Origin: Spirochaetota bacterium
GTDB taxonomy: Bacteria; Spirochaetota; Spirochaetia; Treponematales; UBA12059
Length of the DNA: 64,000 nucleotides
Reading direction: 5' to 3'
Assembly (NCBI GenBank): GCA_026398615.1
Contig: JAPLSN010000015.1
Coordinates: forward strand, 17,144 to 81,143
Notes under the pieces: generated by a model
What the model was told of the DNA's origin: nothing
The model's database searches: none
The model's input: the letters and a program-made list of their open reading frames with translations, nothing else
Made by a program: the position numbers and the translations under genes
Shown: in pieces, positions 53,767 to 62,320 of the stretch
How positions within the stretch are numbered: the stretch's first letter is position 1
Layout: every line of letters begins with the position of its first letter

Positions 53767-54465
53767 ATGCCGAAGGACATCGATGATGGCGCTTCGGGGG
53801 AGTCGATCAAGCTGTGGCTCCGCCCCGATCCGGCGTACTCCTGCGCTTCCGTCCTGGCGCATGAGCTGGTGCACAAGGTTACCCTTTCTTCCGGCGGGTG
53901 CCTCGCGGACATGGATCCCGAGTCGATCGACGACGACGGGCTGTGGTGGATCTACGGCGGCATGGCCGGAACCGTGGCCGGGTTCATGGCGGAGAACTGC
54001 GGCGCCGGCACTCCGCAGTCCGTGCCGCGCATCGTCCGCCTACCGGACGGGGAAGATGTATGCCGCGCCCCGGTCGCCGTCCTGCAGGTAGGCGCCGATG
54101 ATCAGGTTACTTCCGTCGATCGCGACCTTGACGCCGAATTCGGCATCCTTCCCGCCATCCGGCGCCACGATTTTCGTTCCCCCGTCCCAGGAATGTTCGC
54201 CCGTCCTCCGGAAGACATGGACTGCGCCCGAGCCTTCGCCCTTCTCGTCGTCGAAGATGTCGCTTATGGCCGCGATATCACCGTTGATCGCCACGGACAA
54301 TCCGAATTCCCCGAAGGGTGTTCCGGGTGCGGCGAGCCTGGTCTCCGGGCTCCAGGAACCGGTTCCGGCGCGACGGAAGACATACGCGGCTCCCGTCTGC
54401 ACGCCGCCGGAAACGTCGCTGCTCGCCCCGACGATCACCGTGTTCCCGTCGATCGTGACCGATGA
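53767..54465 (+). CDS. Possible truncated zincin-like protein
   Basis: An open frame of 232 codons starts behind a strong GGAGGAGCGC ribosome site. The first 90 residues look like real protein, with a zinc-protease-like HELVHK motif near residue 38 and SIDDDGLWWIYGGMAGT. From about 54040 onward the frame runs antisense through the FG-GAP lipoprotein gene and looks like shadow sequence. I interpret this as the 5' part of a metalloprotease-like gene whose 3' end has been lost. No signal peptide is visible. Confidence 0.35.
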   Translation: MPKDIDDGASGESIKLWLRPDPAYSCASVLAHELVHKVTLSSGGCLADMDPESIDDDGLWWIYGGMAGTVAGFMAENCGAGTPQSVPRIVRLPDGEDVCRAPVAVLQVGADDQVTSVDRDLDAEFGILPAIRRHDFRSPVPGMFARPPEDMDCARAFALLVVEDVAYGRDITVDRHGQSEFPEGCSGCGEPGLRAPGTGSGATEDIRGSRLHAAGNVAARPDDHRVPVDRDR

Positions 54466-55269
54466 CAGGCCGAAGCGTTTCGCCAGCCCCGAAGCGGGTG
54501 CGGAGAGTTCGGATTCGAGTGTGCACGATCCATCCGCGGCGATCAGGAAAACATAGGCGATCCCCTCATCCATCGTTCCCTGTTTTTCGGCACTTACGAC
54601 GAAACGGTTGCCGCTCATGGCGACCGATTGCCCGAAAATCCTGACGCCGTCCGGATCCGGCGGATCGATGCGGGATCCGGAATCCCATTCGTTCGTGCCC
54701 GTCCTCCGGAACAGGTAGACGGCTCCGCTTCCCCTGAACCGGGCGCAGACGACCGCGCTATCGCCCGAGATCGCGACTTCGTTGCCGAACGAATCCCGGC
54801 TTTCCCCGTCGGGAGCGACAAGCCTGACGCCTTTGTCCCATGCATTCGGTCCCGTCCTGCGGAAGATGTACGCGGCTCCGGCGCCCGGTCCCGCCGAGTC
54901 CCTGCCCTCCGCCCCGGCGACCGCGCAGTCGCCGTCGATCGCGACGGAGCATCCGAAACCGTCGCCGTCCTCCGCGTCCGGCGCGACGAGCGCGGTGCCC
55001 GAGTCCCACGCATGCGACCCGATTTTCCGGTAGACGAAGGCGGCGCCGGCTTTCCCCCCGGCATCCGGCACGGCCTTGCGCTCCGCACCGACGATGGCGA
55101 GATCGTCCGAGATCGCGACCGCGAGGCCGTAATCATCGTATGGTTTCCTGTCCGGGGCGACGAGCTTGACCACGCCGCCGGGCATGCCGGAAATGCCGAT
55201 GATGCATCCGGCGAGGAGCAACGGGCCGAACATCGCTGCGATACAGGTGACTCTGGGACGATCTGACAT
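54040..55269 (-). CDS. FG-GAP repeat lipoprotein
   Basis: A 409-residue surface or periplasmic lipoprotein with a signal peptide ending in LLLAGC. The body consists of about seven repeats of 50 residues of the pattern YGLAVAIS-DDLAIVGA...GAAFVYRK, i.e. an FG-GAP-type beta-propeller seen in many secreted proteins. The start at 55269 is preceded by GGAGGTCG; ATG codons at 55293 and 55290 are alternatives. The role is likely binding or adhesion; nothing in the neighbourhood defines it. Repeats are well conserved with each other. Confidence 0.88.
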   Translation of the reverse strand: MSDRPRVTCIAAMFGPLLLAGCIIGISGMPGGVVKLVAPDRKPYDDYGLAVAISDDLAIVGAERKAVPDAGGKAGAAFVYRKIGSHAWDSGTALVAPDAEDGDGFGCSVAIDGDCAVAGAEGRDSAGPGAGAAYIFRRTGPNAWDKGVRLVAPDGESRDSFGNEVAISGDSAVVCARFRGSGAVYLFRRTGTNEWDSGSRIDPPDPDGVRIFGQSVAMSGNRFVVSAEKQGTMDEGIAYVFLIAADGSCTLESELSAPASGLAKRFGLSSVTIDGNTVIVGASSDVSGGVQTGAAYVFRRAGTGSWSPETRLAAPGTPFGEFGLSVAINGDIAAISDIFDDEKGEGSGAVHVFRRTGEHSWDGGTKIVAPDGGKDAEFGVKVAIDGSNLIIGAYLQDGDRGAAYIFPVR

Positions 55270-55477
55270 GGCCACGACCTCCGTATTCATCATCCGAGAC
55301 TCTTTCTTTTATTGTAAGAGGTCGGCAGCAAACAAGAAAGCCGGGAGGCCCGGCCGATGCATGACGGAAACAGCCGGCGCCCGACCCGGGAATCGTGCCA
55401 AGCCGGAACTCCGTGGTTGAATTCGCCCGGGCGTTCATGCTATTACGCAACACGACACAAGCTATACGGAGCAGCCC

Positions 55478-56560
55478 ATGGCTTTTTCACTCGATACATA
55501 TCCGATTGCCTATCGCGCCAGGTACTCAGGTTCGTCCTGGACCGGGGAATGGCTGGAAAAACCCCATGCGAGCCCCACGGAGGAAGCGGCACTCGGCCAG
55601 GAGGAGCGCGACAAGCTCGCCTCGTCCCGCAACCTCTGGGCGGACATGCCCCTCGTGGGCTGTTCGACGCAGTACGGGCTCGGCTGTTTCGAAGGCTTGA
55701 AGGCCTTTCCCCGGAAAGACGGCGCCCTTGCGCTCTTCAGGCCCGACCGCAACGCGGCGAGGTTCAGGCGGTCCATGGAGGGGCTCCTCATGCCGGGTTT
55801 CCCCGAGGATCTTTTCATCGCGGCCTGCATGGATGCGGTCGGGAAAAACGCGGCGCTCGGCTTCCGGCCCGCCTACGATGCCGCATGGGAGAAGAATTCC
55901 TTCATGACGGCCGACTCGATCTACATCCGTCCCTTCTCGTATGGCGAGGCCGGCATCAACCTCGCCGCCTCCAGCTTGCCGTACGTCATCGTCATCACCA
56001 CGCCCGTTTCCGCGTACTTCACGTCATCGCACTCGAAGGCCGTGACGACGGACCGCGTCCGGGCAGTGCCCCGCGGGACCGGGTGGCTCAAGGCCGCGTC
56101 GAATTACGTGATCTCCATCATCGCCAAGAAAGAGGCGAACGACGCGGGTTTCATGGAATGCGTCTTCCTCGATTCCCGCGAGGGACGCTACCTCGAAGAG
56201 GGGTCGTCCTGCAACATTTTCATCCGCCTCCGCTCCGGCGAGCTGGCAACTCCGGAACTCGGGGATACCATCCTGCCGGGCATCACGCGCCTGAGCGTCC
56301 TCGAGCTTGCGCGCGATCGGGGCGTGAAGACGGTCGAACGGGCTATTTCGATAGACGAGGCCATGGACGACGGCTCCGAATGTTTCGTGACCGGGACCGC
56401 CGCCGGCGTGACGTCCGTGGAATCGATCACCCACAAGGGCAGGACGGCGGTGTTCAACAGCGGGCAAGTCGGCGAACTCACGGCGGAACTCCGCGATACG
56501 CTCAAGGGCATCCAGTACGGGTTGCTCCCCGACACGAAAGGCTGGATGGCGCCGGTCTAG
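55478..56560 (+). CDS. ilvE: Branched-chain amino acid aminotransferase
   Basis: PLP-dependent fold-IV transaminase of 360 residues that interconverts branched-chain amino acids and 2-oxoacids. The PLP lysine is in GTGWLKAASNYV; the motifs EGSSCNIFIRL, ILPGITRLSVLELA and CFVTGTAAGVTSVESI are also present. The length is typical for the eukaryote-like BCAT group, longer than E. coli IlvE. CGGAGC precedes the ATG. It stands alone, with no ilv or leu genes nearby. Confidence 0.95.
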   Translation: MAFSLDTYPIAYRARYSGSSWTGEWLEKPHASPTEEAALGQEERDKLASSRNLWADMPLVGCSTQYGLGCFEGLKAFPRKDGALALFRPDRNAARFRRSMEGLLMPGFPEDLFIAACMDAVGKNAALGFRPAYDAAWEKNSFMTADSIYIRPFSYGEAGINLAASSLPYVIVITTPVSAYFTSSHSKAVTTDRVRAVPRGTGWLKAASNYVISIIAKKEANDAGFMECVFLDSREGRYLEEGSSCNIFIRLRSGELATPELGDTILPGITRLSVLELARDRGVKTVERAISIDEAMDDGSECFVTGTAAGVTSVESITHKGRTAVFNSGQVGELTAELRDTLKGIQYGLLPDTKGWMAPV

Positions 56561-56740
56561 GGACTTTCGTCCCCTGCCTTTGCCGCGACCCAGTCGGATC
56601 CGCCCACGGACCGCGACCGCCTCGATTGTGGCATAGCCAGGCTGCCCATCGAACTCGGAGCCGCGTCGGCGGGCGTCACGGGAACCTGGGCGGACGACGG
56701 GGCTGACGGACGATGGTTCTCGCCCGCCTGAAGGAAGCGC

Positions 56741-57481
56741 CTACTCCTTCAAGCCGGGGAACAGGTCGATCGTCAGGCCCGAGCCGATGATGACGACGGG
56801 TATGGCGACGCCGATCACCGCGTGGGCGGCGCCGTAGGCGTTGATCATCTCATGGTCCCCCCGCGAAAGCGCATCGGTTTCCAGGAACCCCAGGACCACT
56901 TCGGCCGCCATGAGCCCCGCGTGCACGAAAAAGGCCGTGCGATGAATGAGGCCGGCGCGCGTGCCGCTCCCGTCCGGCGGGATGAGGCTCAATCCGGTGA
57001 TCCCGTCGAACAGGTAGAGCGACTCCCCCGAGACGATCAATCCGACGTGGGTCCAGCGCAGCCACTGCCCGTCCGCCCAGACGTTCTGGATTATTCCGCC
57101 GCACTCGTCATCTTCAAATTCATCCTCGGTCCGGAACTTGTGGCCGCGGTCCTTGAGGTCGAAATACCGGACGACGCCGACGATGCCCGCCGCCGCGAAC
57201 AAGCCGCCGGACGCGTAACCGGAGAATCTGTGGACGTTGACCGGGACGTCCATGCCGAAGAACTTCGGCTGCAGCACCCGTCCGCCGCGCTCGGTGGCGC
57301 CGGTCACGGCGTCGGGGGCCGGTTCCGGGTTCGCCGGTTCTTCCGTGCCCGGGGTCAGTGCCGTCGCGGCGTCAGCGGGCGGGGCTGTTTCCTGGGCGCC
57401 TGCCCGGGAAACGAGGGTCCCGAACAAGGAAAACACGGTCAACGCGGAAACGAGAAACCGGAACGTGGTGGTGGTTTTCAT
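56741..57481 (-). CDS. Four-helix His-rich membrane protein, possibly haem-binding
   Basis: A 246-residue protein with a signal peptide (to AGAQ), a Pro/Ala-rich linker, then four predicted membrane helices. Each carries a histidine near one face: VHRFSGYASG, RWTHVGLIVSG, IHRTAFFVHAGLM and YGAAHAVIGV. The pattern resembles b-type cytochromes such as b561, but I cannot name the family. A good promoter abuts the start codon. It lies between ilvE and the exporter genes with no evident link to either. Confidence 0.7.
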   Translation of the reverse strand: MKTTTTFRFLVSALTVFSLFGTLVSRAGAQETAPPADAATALTPGTEEPANPEPAPDAVTGATERGGRVLQPKFFGMDVPVNVHRFSGYASGGLFAAAGIVGVVRYFDLKDRGHKFRTEDEFEDDECGGIIQNVWADGQWLRWTHVGLIVSGESLYLFDGITGLSLIPPDGSGTRAGLIHRTAFFVHAGLMAAEVVLGFLETDALSRGDHEMINAYGAAHAVIGVAIPVVIIGSGLTIDLFPGLKE

Positions 57482-57490
57482 GGTACTGGA

Positions 57491-57519
57491 AGCATACGGA
57501 CTCAGGCACCTTTTTTCAA
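57491..57519 (-). promoter_or_regulatory. Predicted sigma-70 promoter of the His-rich membrane protein
   Basis: On the minus strand TTGAAA (57514-57519), a 17-bp spacer and TATGCT (57491-57496). The ATG is 9 bases after the -10 box, implying a leader of only 1-3 nt. Confidence 0.7.
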
Positions 57520-57678
57520 GGCGGTTCCCTCTGGACTGCGGCTCGTCTCCATGCTGGCGCAGCAATTGAGCGGGCCCATGCGGATCGAGCGGGGCGGCGT
57601 GACGAAAGTCGTCGTGGAGATCGAATCCGGGGAAGCCCGGGCGGACCCGCGCCCGCGCGGGCTCTCCCACCACCACGT

Positions 57679-59463
57679 TCAGATTTCTTCTCCCTTGAAC
57701 TGGCTCATGTAGAGGTGGTGGAAGAAACCCTTGGCGGCCATCAATTCGTCGTAGCTGCCGCGCTCGCATATCTCCCCGTCCCGTATCACGAGTATCCGGT
57801 CGGCGTCGCGGATGGTCGACAGGCGATGGGCGATGACGAAGCTCGTCCGCCCCTTCATGAGCCTGAGCAGGGAAGCCTGGATGTGCCGCTCCGTCCGGGT
57901 ATCGATGCTCGCCGTCGCCTCGTCCAGGATGAGGATGCCGGGATCGGAGAGCACCGCGCGGGCGATGGCGATGAGCTGGCGCTGGCCCTGGCTCAGGTTG
58001 GTCGCGCGCTCCGAGAGGATGGTTCCATAGCCCTGGGGAAGCTGGCGGATGAAGTGGTCAGCGTCCGCGACGACGGCCGCTTCCATGACTTCGCCGTCGC
58101 TCGCGTCGATCCTGCCATACCGGATGTTTTCGATCACGGATGCCTGGAAGAGGAAGGTATCCTGGAGGACGATGCCCAGCGCCTTTCGCAGCTCCTCCCT
58201 GCGCACGTGTCTCACGTCGACGCCGTCGATGGTGATGGCGCCGGAATCGATTTCGTAGAAGCGCGACAGGAGGTTGACGATCGTCGTCTTGCCCGCTCCC
58301 GTGGGTCCCACGAGCGCGACGGTTTCTCCCGGCTTCGCATCGAGGCTCATGTCCCTGATCACCGGCCTTCCCGTTTCGTAGCCGAAGCTTACGCGGTCGA
58401 ACGTGACATGGCCCCCGACCGCCCCGAGCGCCGCGGCGTCTTCCGGGTCGGCGATCTCGGGATCCGAATCGATGATCTCGAAGACCCGTTCCGCACCCGC
58501 GAGGGCTCCCTGCAGGGCATTGTAGACGTTCGCGATCTGGCGCAGGGGGCTCACGAAATTCCGGCCGTAGCTGATGAAGGTGAGGATGATCCCGGCCGTC
58601 ACGATCCCCCGCAGGGCAAGGAATCCGCCGACGCCGGCCACGACGATCACGAACAGGTTGCCCAGCTGGTTGGTCAGCGGCATGAGGAGCATGGCGTAGG
58701 TGTTCGCGTAGACGGCCGCCTCGTACACTTCCCGGTTGTGCATGCGGAACGCGTCGGTCGCGGCTCCACGCTTCCCGAAGGCCGTGGATATCCTCTGGCC
58801 CGATATGGCTTCTTCCATCACGCCGTTGAGCGTCCCGAGGCGTTTCTGGAGTTCGCGGAATCCCTTCCTCGTGTACGTCGAAACGAACTTCGCGAACCAG
58901 AACATGAGCGGCATGACGGCGAGCGAGGCGAGCGCGAGCCACGCGTTGAGGGCGAACATGGCGGCGAGGATCCCCGCCATGCCGAGGACGCTCCCGAACA
59001 GGGTTATGATGTTCTGCGATACCGCCTGGTTCACGGCATCGATGTCGTTCGTGAGCCTGCTCATGAGTTCGCCCGCCGGATTGGCGTCGAAAAAGCGTAT
59101 CGGCATTTCATGAAGGTGGTCGAAGAGATCGTTCCGCAGGTTCCTGAGCGCCTTCTGCGAAACCCCCGCCATGATCCATCCGGAGACGAGGTCGAACGCG
59201 TTGGCCGCCAGGAAGATCGCCAGCATCGAAAGCGATATGGAGCCGAGCCCCGCCAGGTCGCCGGTCCGGATGAAGAGGTCGAGGGCCTTTCCCATGAGCC
59301 AGGGACCCGCGAGCCCGGACAGGGTGGAGGCAATTATGAGCGCGAACACGACGACGAGCCGCGAAGCCATCGGTTTCAGGTACGGAAGGAGCCTGGACAG
59401 CGCCCGGCGTGGATCGTGCGCGCTCTCGAATCTGCCGGGCCGCGCCGGGCCGCTCCGCATCAT
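57679..59463 (-). CDS. ABC exporter half-subunit (fused membrane and ATPase domains), second gene
   Basis: A 594-residue type IV ABC exporter half-transporter. Six membrane helices (about residues 30-310) precede the ATPase, with Walker A GPTGAGKTT, signature LSQGQRQLIAIARA and Walker B ILILDEATAS. The start is ATG at 59463 behind a weak site; a TTG at about 59514 overlapping the previous gene is an alternative. With the upstream gene it should form a heterodimer of the BmrCD or TM287/288 type, exporting drugs or lipids. Both appear under the HxlR-type regulator. Confidence 0.92.
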   Translation of the reverse strand: MMRSGPARPGRFESAHDPRRALSRLLPYLKPMASRLVVVFALIIASTLSGLAGPWLMGKALDLFIRTGDLAGLGSISLSMLAIFLAANAFDLVSGWIMAGVSQKALRNLRNDLFDHLHEMPIRFFDANPAGELMSRLTNDIDAVNQAVSQNIITLFGSVLGMAGILAAMFALNAWLALASLAVMPLMFWFAKFVSTYTRKGFRELQKRLGTLNGVMEEAISGQRISTAFGKRGAATDAFRMHNREVYEAAVYANTYAMLLMPLTNQLGNLFVIVVAGVGGFLALRGIVTAGIILTFISYGRNFVSPLRQIANVYNALQGALAGAERVFEIIDSDPEIADPEDAAALGAVGGHVTFDRVSFGYETGRPVIRDMSLDAKPGETVALVGPTGAGKTTIVNLLSRFYEIDSGAITIDGVDVRHVRREELRKALGIVLQDTFLFQASVIENIRYGRIDASDGEVMEAAVVADADHFIRQLPQGYGTILSERATNLSQGQRQLIAIARAVLSDPGILILDEATASIDTRTERHIQASLLRLMKGRTSFVIAHRLSTIRDADRILVIRDGEICERGSYDELMAAKGFFHHLYMSQFKGEEI

Positions 59464-59500
59464 CCTGGCCTGCAGCTGGAGCAGCGCAGGGCTGCGGCGA

Positions 59501-61261
59501 TTACTGTCGCTCAACGGGCGCCCCCTCGGGCCGCAGCCCCAGCTGGGATTCGCAGATTTCCCGGTAGATGGGGCTCGCCGCCAGAAGCTCGCGGTGGTGG
59601 CCCTGCGCCGCCACCCGCCCGTCCGAGAGCACGACGATGGTATCCGCCTTGAGGATCGTGCTGACCCGCTGGGCAACCACGATGCGGGTGCCGTTCCCGA
59701 CGATGCGCGCGATGGCGTCCTGTATCCTCGTTTCCGTTTCGACGTCGACGGACGACGTGCTGTCGTCGAGGATCAGCACCTGGGGGCGCACGAGGAGCGC
59801 CCGCGCGATGGCGATGCGCTGTTTCTGTCCTCCCGAGAAGTTGACGCCGCGCTCCTCCACGCGGGAATCGTAGCCTCCCGGCAGCGCCCGGATAAAGGCG
59901 TCCGCCTCCGCCGCGGCCGCGGCGGCGACGACTTCGGCGTCGGACGCGTCGGGGCGACCGTAGCGGATATTGTCGCGGATCGTCCCGGAAAAGAGCGTCG
60001 TTTCCTGGGGAACGACGGCGATTCCCGAAAGGAGGCTTTGCTGCCGGATCGTCCTCACGTCGAACCCGTTCACGAGGAGGCATCCTTCGGAGAGGTCGTA
60101 GAAGCGGGGAATCAGGTTGACGAGGGTGGACTTACCCGATCCCGTCGCCCCGAGGATGGCGGTGAACGAACCCGGTTCGATGACCAGGTTGACGCCGCGA
60201 AGTATGTAGTTGCCCAGGGAACCGGGATACCGGAATCCGGCGTCCCTGAATTCGATGCGCAACGCTTCGCTGGCGGGCAGCGGTTCGGCGCCGGGCGATT
60301 CCCGCACGTCGGGGACGGTGTCGAGGACTTCGTTGACGCGTTTCGCCGATACGATGGCCGCCGCCCAGATGTTGGCGAGGTTCACGAGGTTCATGAGCGG
60401 GACGACCGTCGTCTGCAGGTAATTGACGAAGGCCACGATCTGTCCCGTGCTTATCCCGTTCCGCGACGAGGCGAGCCCGCCGACCCAGATGACGATGACC
60501 ATCCCGGCGTTCAGGGAAAACGTGAGCATCGGGTTCATGACCGACATGACGCGCATGACTTGGACATTGCGGGCGGTGAAGCTTTCGTTCGCTTCCCCGA
60601 AGCGTTCCGACTCCCTTGCGGAACGCGAGAACGCCCTCACCACCCTCACGCCTGCGAGGTTTTCCTGCAGCACCGACCCGAGCCGGTCGAGTCTTTCCTG
60701 CATCGTGAGGAAGAGCGGCTTCATCCGGACGCTGAAGACCACGATGATGACCGCGGTGACGAGGAGCAATGGCAGGATGGCGAGCGCGAGGCCGCGGTTT
60801 GTCGCGAACATGAGCGCGATGCTTCCCGCCATGATGATGGGAGCGCGCGTGCCTATCCGGAGCGACACCTGAAACAGCCGCTGGACGACGCCGGTATCGC
60901 TCGAAAGGCGCACCATGATCTCACCGGTCTTGAGCCGGTCGAGGTTGCCGAAGGAGAAAGACTGGATTTTCAGGAACATCGCGTCGCGCAGGTCGCGAGC
61001 CACTCCTTCGCCCACCCTGATGGAATAGCGGTTGTTCCCGATCGCGAACGCGGTATCGAGCAGCGAGACGGCGAGCATGATGAGGAAGGTCCGGACGACG
61101 ACGTCCATGCTCCCGGCCGCGATTCCCTGGTCGATGATCCGCTGGACGAGGCGCGGGATGAGGAGGTCCATCGCGATGACGAGGACGAGGAGCACGAGCG
61201 AGACGACGCATTCCCGGCGATATGGCTTGAGGAAACGGAAGAGCCCGTACACGTTCTTCAT
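59501..61261 (-). CDS. ABC exporter half-subunit, first gene
   Basis: A 586-residue half-transporter with six membrane helices and an ATPase domain: Walker A GATGSGKST, signature FSGGQKQRIAIARA and Walker B VLILDDSTSS. In the Walker B region the usual catalytic Glu is replaced by Asp (LDDSTS), the hallmark of the degenerate site in heterodimeric exporters; the partner retains Glu. The gene starts 12 bases after the HxlR-type gene, so the three form an operon. The substrate is unknown. Confidence 0.93.
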   Translation of the reverse strand: MKNVYGLFRFLKPYRRECVVSLVLLVLVIAMDLLIPRLVQRIIDQGIAAGSMDVVVRTFLIMLAVSLLDTAFAIGNNRYSIRVGEGVARDLRDAMFLKIQSFSFGNLDRLKTGEIMVRLSSDTGVVQRLFQVSLRIGTRAPIIMAGSIALMFATNRGLALAILPLLLVTAVIIVVFSVRMKPLFLTMQERLDRLGSVLQENLAGVRVVRAFSRSARESERFGEANESFTARNVQVMRVMSVMNPMLTFSLNAGMVIVIWVGGLASSRNGISTGQIVAFVNYLQTTVVPLMNLVNLANIWAAAIVSAKRVNEVLDTVPDVRESPGAEPLPASEALRIEFRDAGFRYPGSLGNYILRGVNLVIEPGSFTAILGATGSGKSTLVNLIPRFYDLSEGCLLVNGFDVRTIRQQSLLSGIAVVPQETTLFSGTIRDNIRYGRPDASDAEVVAAAAAAEADAFIRALPGGYDSRVEERGVNFSGGQKQRIAIARALLVRPQVLILDDSTSSVDVETETRIQDAIARIVGNGTRIVVAQRVSTILKADTIVVLSDGRVAAQGHHRELLAASPIYREICESQLGLRPEGAPVERQ

Positions 61262-61273
61262 GACCGGGCCGAT

Positions 61274-61606
61274 CTATTCCCCTGGACGGGGTTCCGTCCA
61301 GGTGCGGGCCCAGGCCGCGATGCCCCTCATCACGGGTCCGAGGGCCTTGCCCTTGCCGGTGAGGCGGTAGGAGACGCGCAAGGGCGGGCCGGGATCCACG
61401 AGGCGGTCGAGGAGGCCGGATTCCTCGAGTTCCTTCATGCGCAGGGCGAGCATGCGGGAGGAAAGCGAAGGCACGGCCCGCTCCAGCTCGGTGAAGCAGC
61501 GCTCCCCCGAAAGGAGCTCGTGGAGGATGAGCCCCGTCCATTTCCTGCCGAGAAGCTCGAACGCCGCCTGGACGCGGGGACAGAGCCCGCTTTCGTCTTT
61601 CTCCAT
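61274..61606 (-). CDS. HxlR/DUF24-family winged-helix regulator
   Basis: A 110-residue MarR/DUF24-type repressor. The N-terminal cysteine (C9 in SGLCPRVQ) is in the position of the redox- or electrophile-sensing Cys of YodB-like proteins. The wHTH carries RKWTGLILHELL and SSRMLALRMKELEESGLL. A palindromic site lies 47 bases upstream in the shared intergenic region with the LUD gene, so it probably controls both itself and the divergent gene, and with it the exporter pair. The ATG is 6 bases after a TATATT box. Confidence 0.92.
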   Translation of the reverse strand: MEKDESGLCPRVQAAFELLGRKWTGLILHELLSGERCFTELERAVPSLSSRMLALRMKELEESGLLDRLVDPGPPLRVSYRLTGKGKALGPVMRGIAAWARTWTEPRPGE

Positions 61607-61612
61607 GTACCG

Positions 61613-61642
61613 AATATAGCATTCTTCCTTGACCGTGCGCAA
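61613..61642 (-). promoter_or_regulatory. Predicted promoter of the HxlR-type gene and exporters
   Basis: On the minus strand TTGCGC (61637-61642), an 18-bp spacer and TATATT (61613-61618), followed after 6 bases by the ATG. The transcript is probably leaderless. Confidence 0.55.
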
Positions 61643-61652
61643 TATGATTACT

Positions 61653-61671
61653 AACTTACTATTTGTAAGTT
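61653..61671. promoter_or_regulatory. Palindromic operator AACTTACTATTTGTAAGTT
   Basis: A perfect 7-bp inverted repeat AACTTAC / GTAAGTT with a TATTT spacer, in the divergent space between the HxlR-type and LUD genes. It closely resembles, from memory, the YodB/CatR boxes of Bacillus subtilis DUF24 regulators (TACTATTTGTAAGTA-like). Confidence 0.75.
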
Positions 61672-61696
61672 GGTGTGCATTGTCCGGGAGGTCAGC

Positions 61697-62320
61697 ATGA
61701 AATCGTGGAACGCCATTCCCCCGAAGGAAGTCATCGAAAAGACCATCGCCGCGCTCGCGGCCAACGGCATCGAAGCGGTATATGCCGAGAACGGCGCCGC
61801 CGCGAGGGAAAAGGTGCTCGGCATGATCCCGAAGGGGGCCGAGGTGATGACCATGGCATCGGTGACGGTGGATTCGATCGGCCTCGGCAAGGCGATCAAC
61901 GAGTCGGGGGTCTACGACGCGGTGAAGCCCAGGCTCTACGCCATGGACCAGAAGACCCAGGGCCGGGAGATGCGGAAGTACGGGTCCGCGCCCGACGTCT
62001 CCATCGGCTCTGTCCACGCGCTCACCGAGGGCGGCACGCTCGTCATCGCTTCGCTCACGGGAAGCCAGCTCCCGGCCTACGCCTACGCGGCGGGCACCGC
62101 GATCTGGGTGGTCGGGGCGAACAAGATCGTGAAGGACGTCGAGGAAGGCCTCAAGCGCATCGACGAGCACGTCGTGCCCCTTGAGAGCGTCCGGGCGCGG
62201 AAAGCATACGGTCTTCCCGAAAGTTTCAACTCTTTTCCCGCCAAGGTCCTGTTGTTCAGGCGCGAAGTCCAGCCGGGGAGGGCCAAGGTGGTCATCGTCG
62301 GCGAGGTCCTCGGGTTCTGA
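61697..62320 (+). CDS. LUD-domain protein (LutC/YkgG-like)
   Basis: A 207-residue LUD-domain protein. The family fold is visible in ALAANGIEAVYAENGAAARE, the central GAEVMTMASVTVDSIG, and SLTGSQLPAYAYAAGTAIWV near residue 120. LutC-type proteins take part in lactate oxidation together with LutA/LutB; neither is present here, so a stand-alone role is likely. GGGAGG precedes the ATG at 61697. Control by the divergent redox-type repressor is inferred from the operator in front of it. Confidence 0.9.
   Translation: MKSWNAIPPKEVIEKTIAALAANGIEAVYAENGAAAREKVLGMIPKGAEVMTMASVTVDSIGLGKAINESGVYDAVKPRLYAMDQKTQGREMRKYGSAPDVSIGSVHALTEGGTLVIASLTGSQLPAYAYAAGTAIWVVGANKIVKDVEEGLKRIDEHVVPLESVRARKAYGLPESFNSFPAKVLLFRREVQPGRAKVVIVGEVLGF

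Noticed and set aside
61577..61588. Match to the 12-bp word in the HxlR-type gene
   Set aside because: It has a mismatch and encodes the LCPR stretch around the conserved N-terminal cysteine, which is expected in this family, so protein selection can explain it.
57358..61654. Very long plus-strand frames (over 760 codons) across both exporter genes
   Set aside because: They lie antisense to two intact ABC exporter genes and show only low-complexity Arg/Glu/Asp/His sequence.
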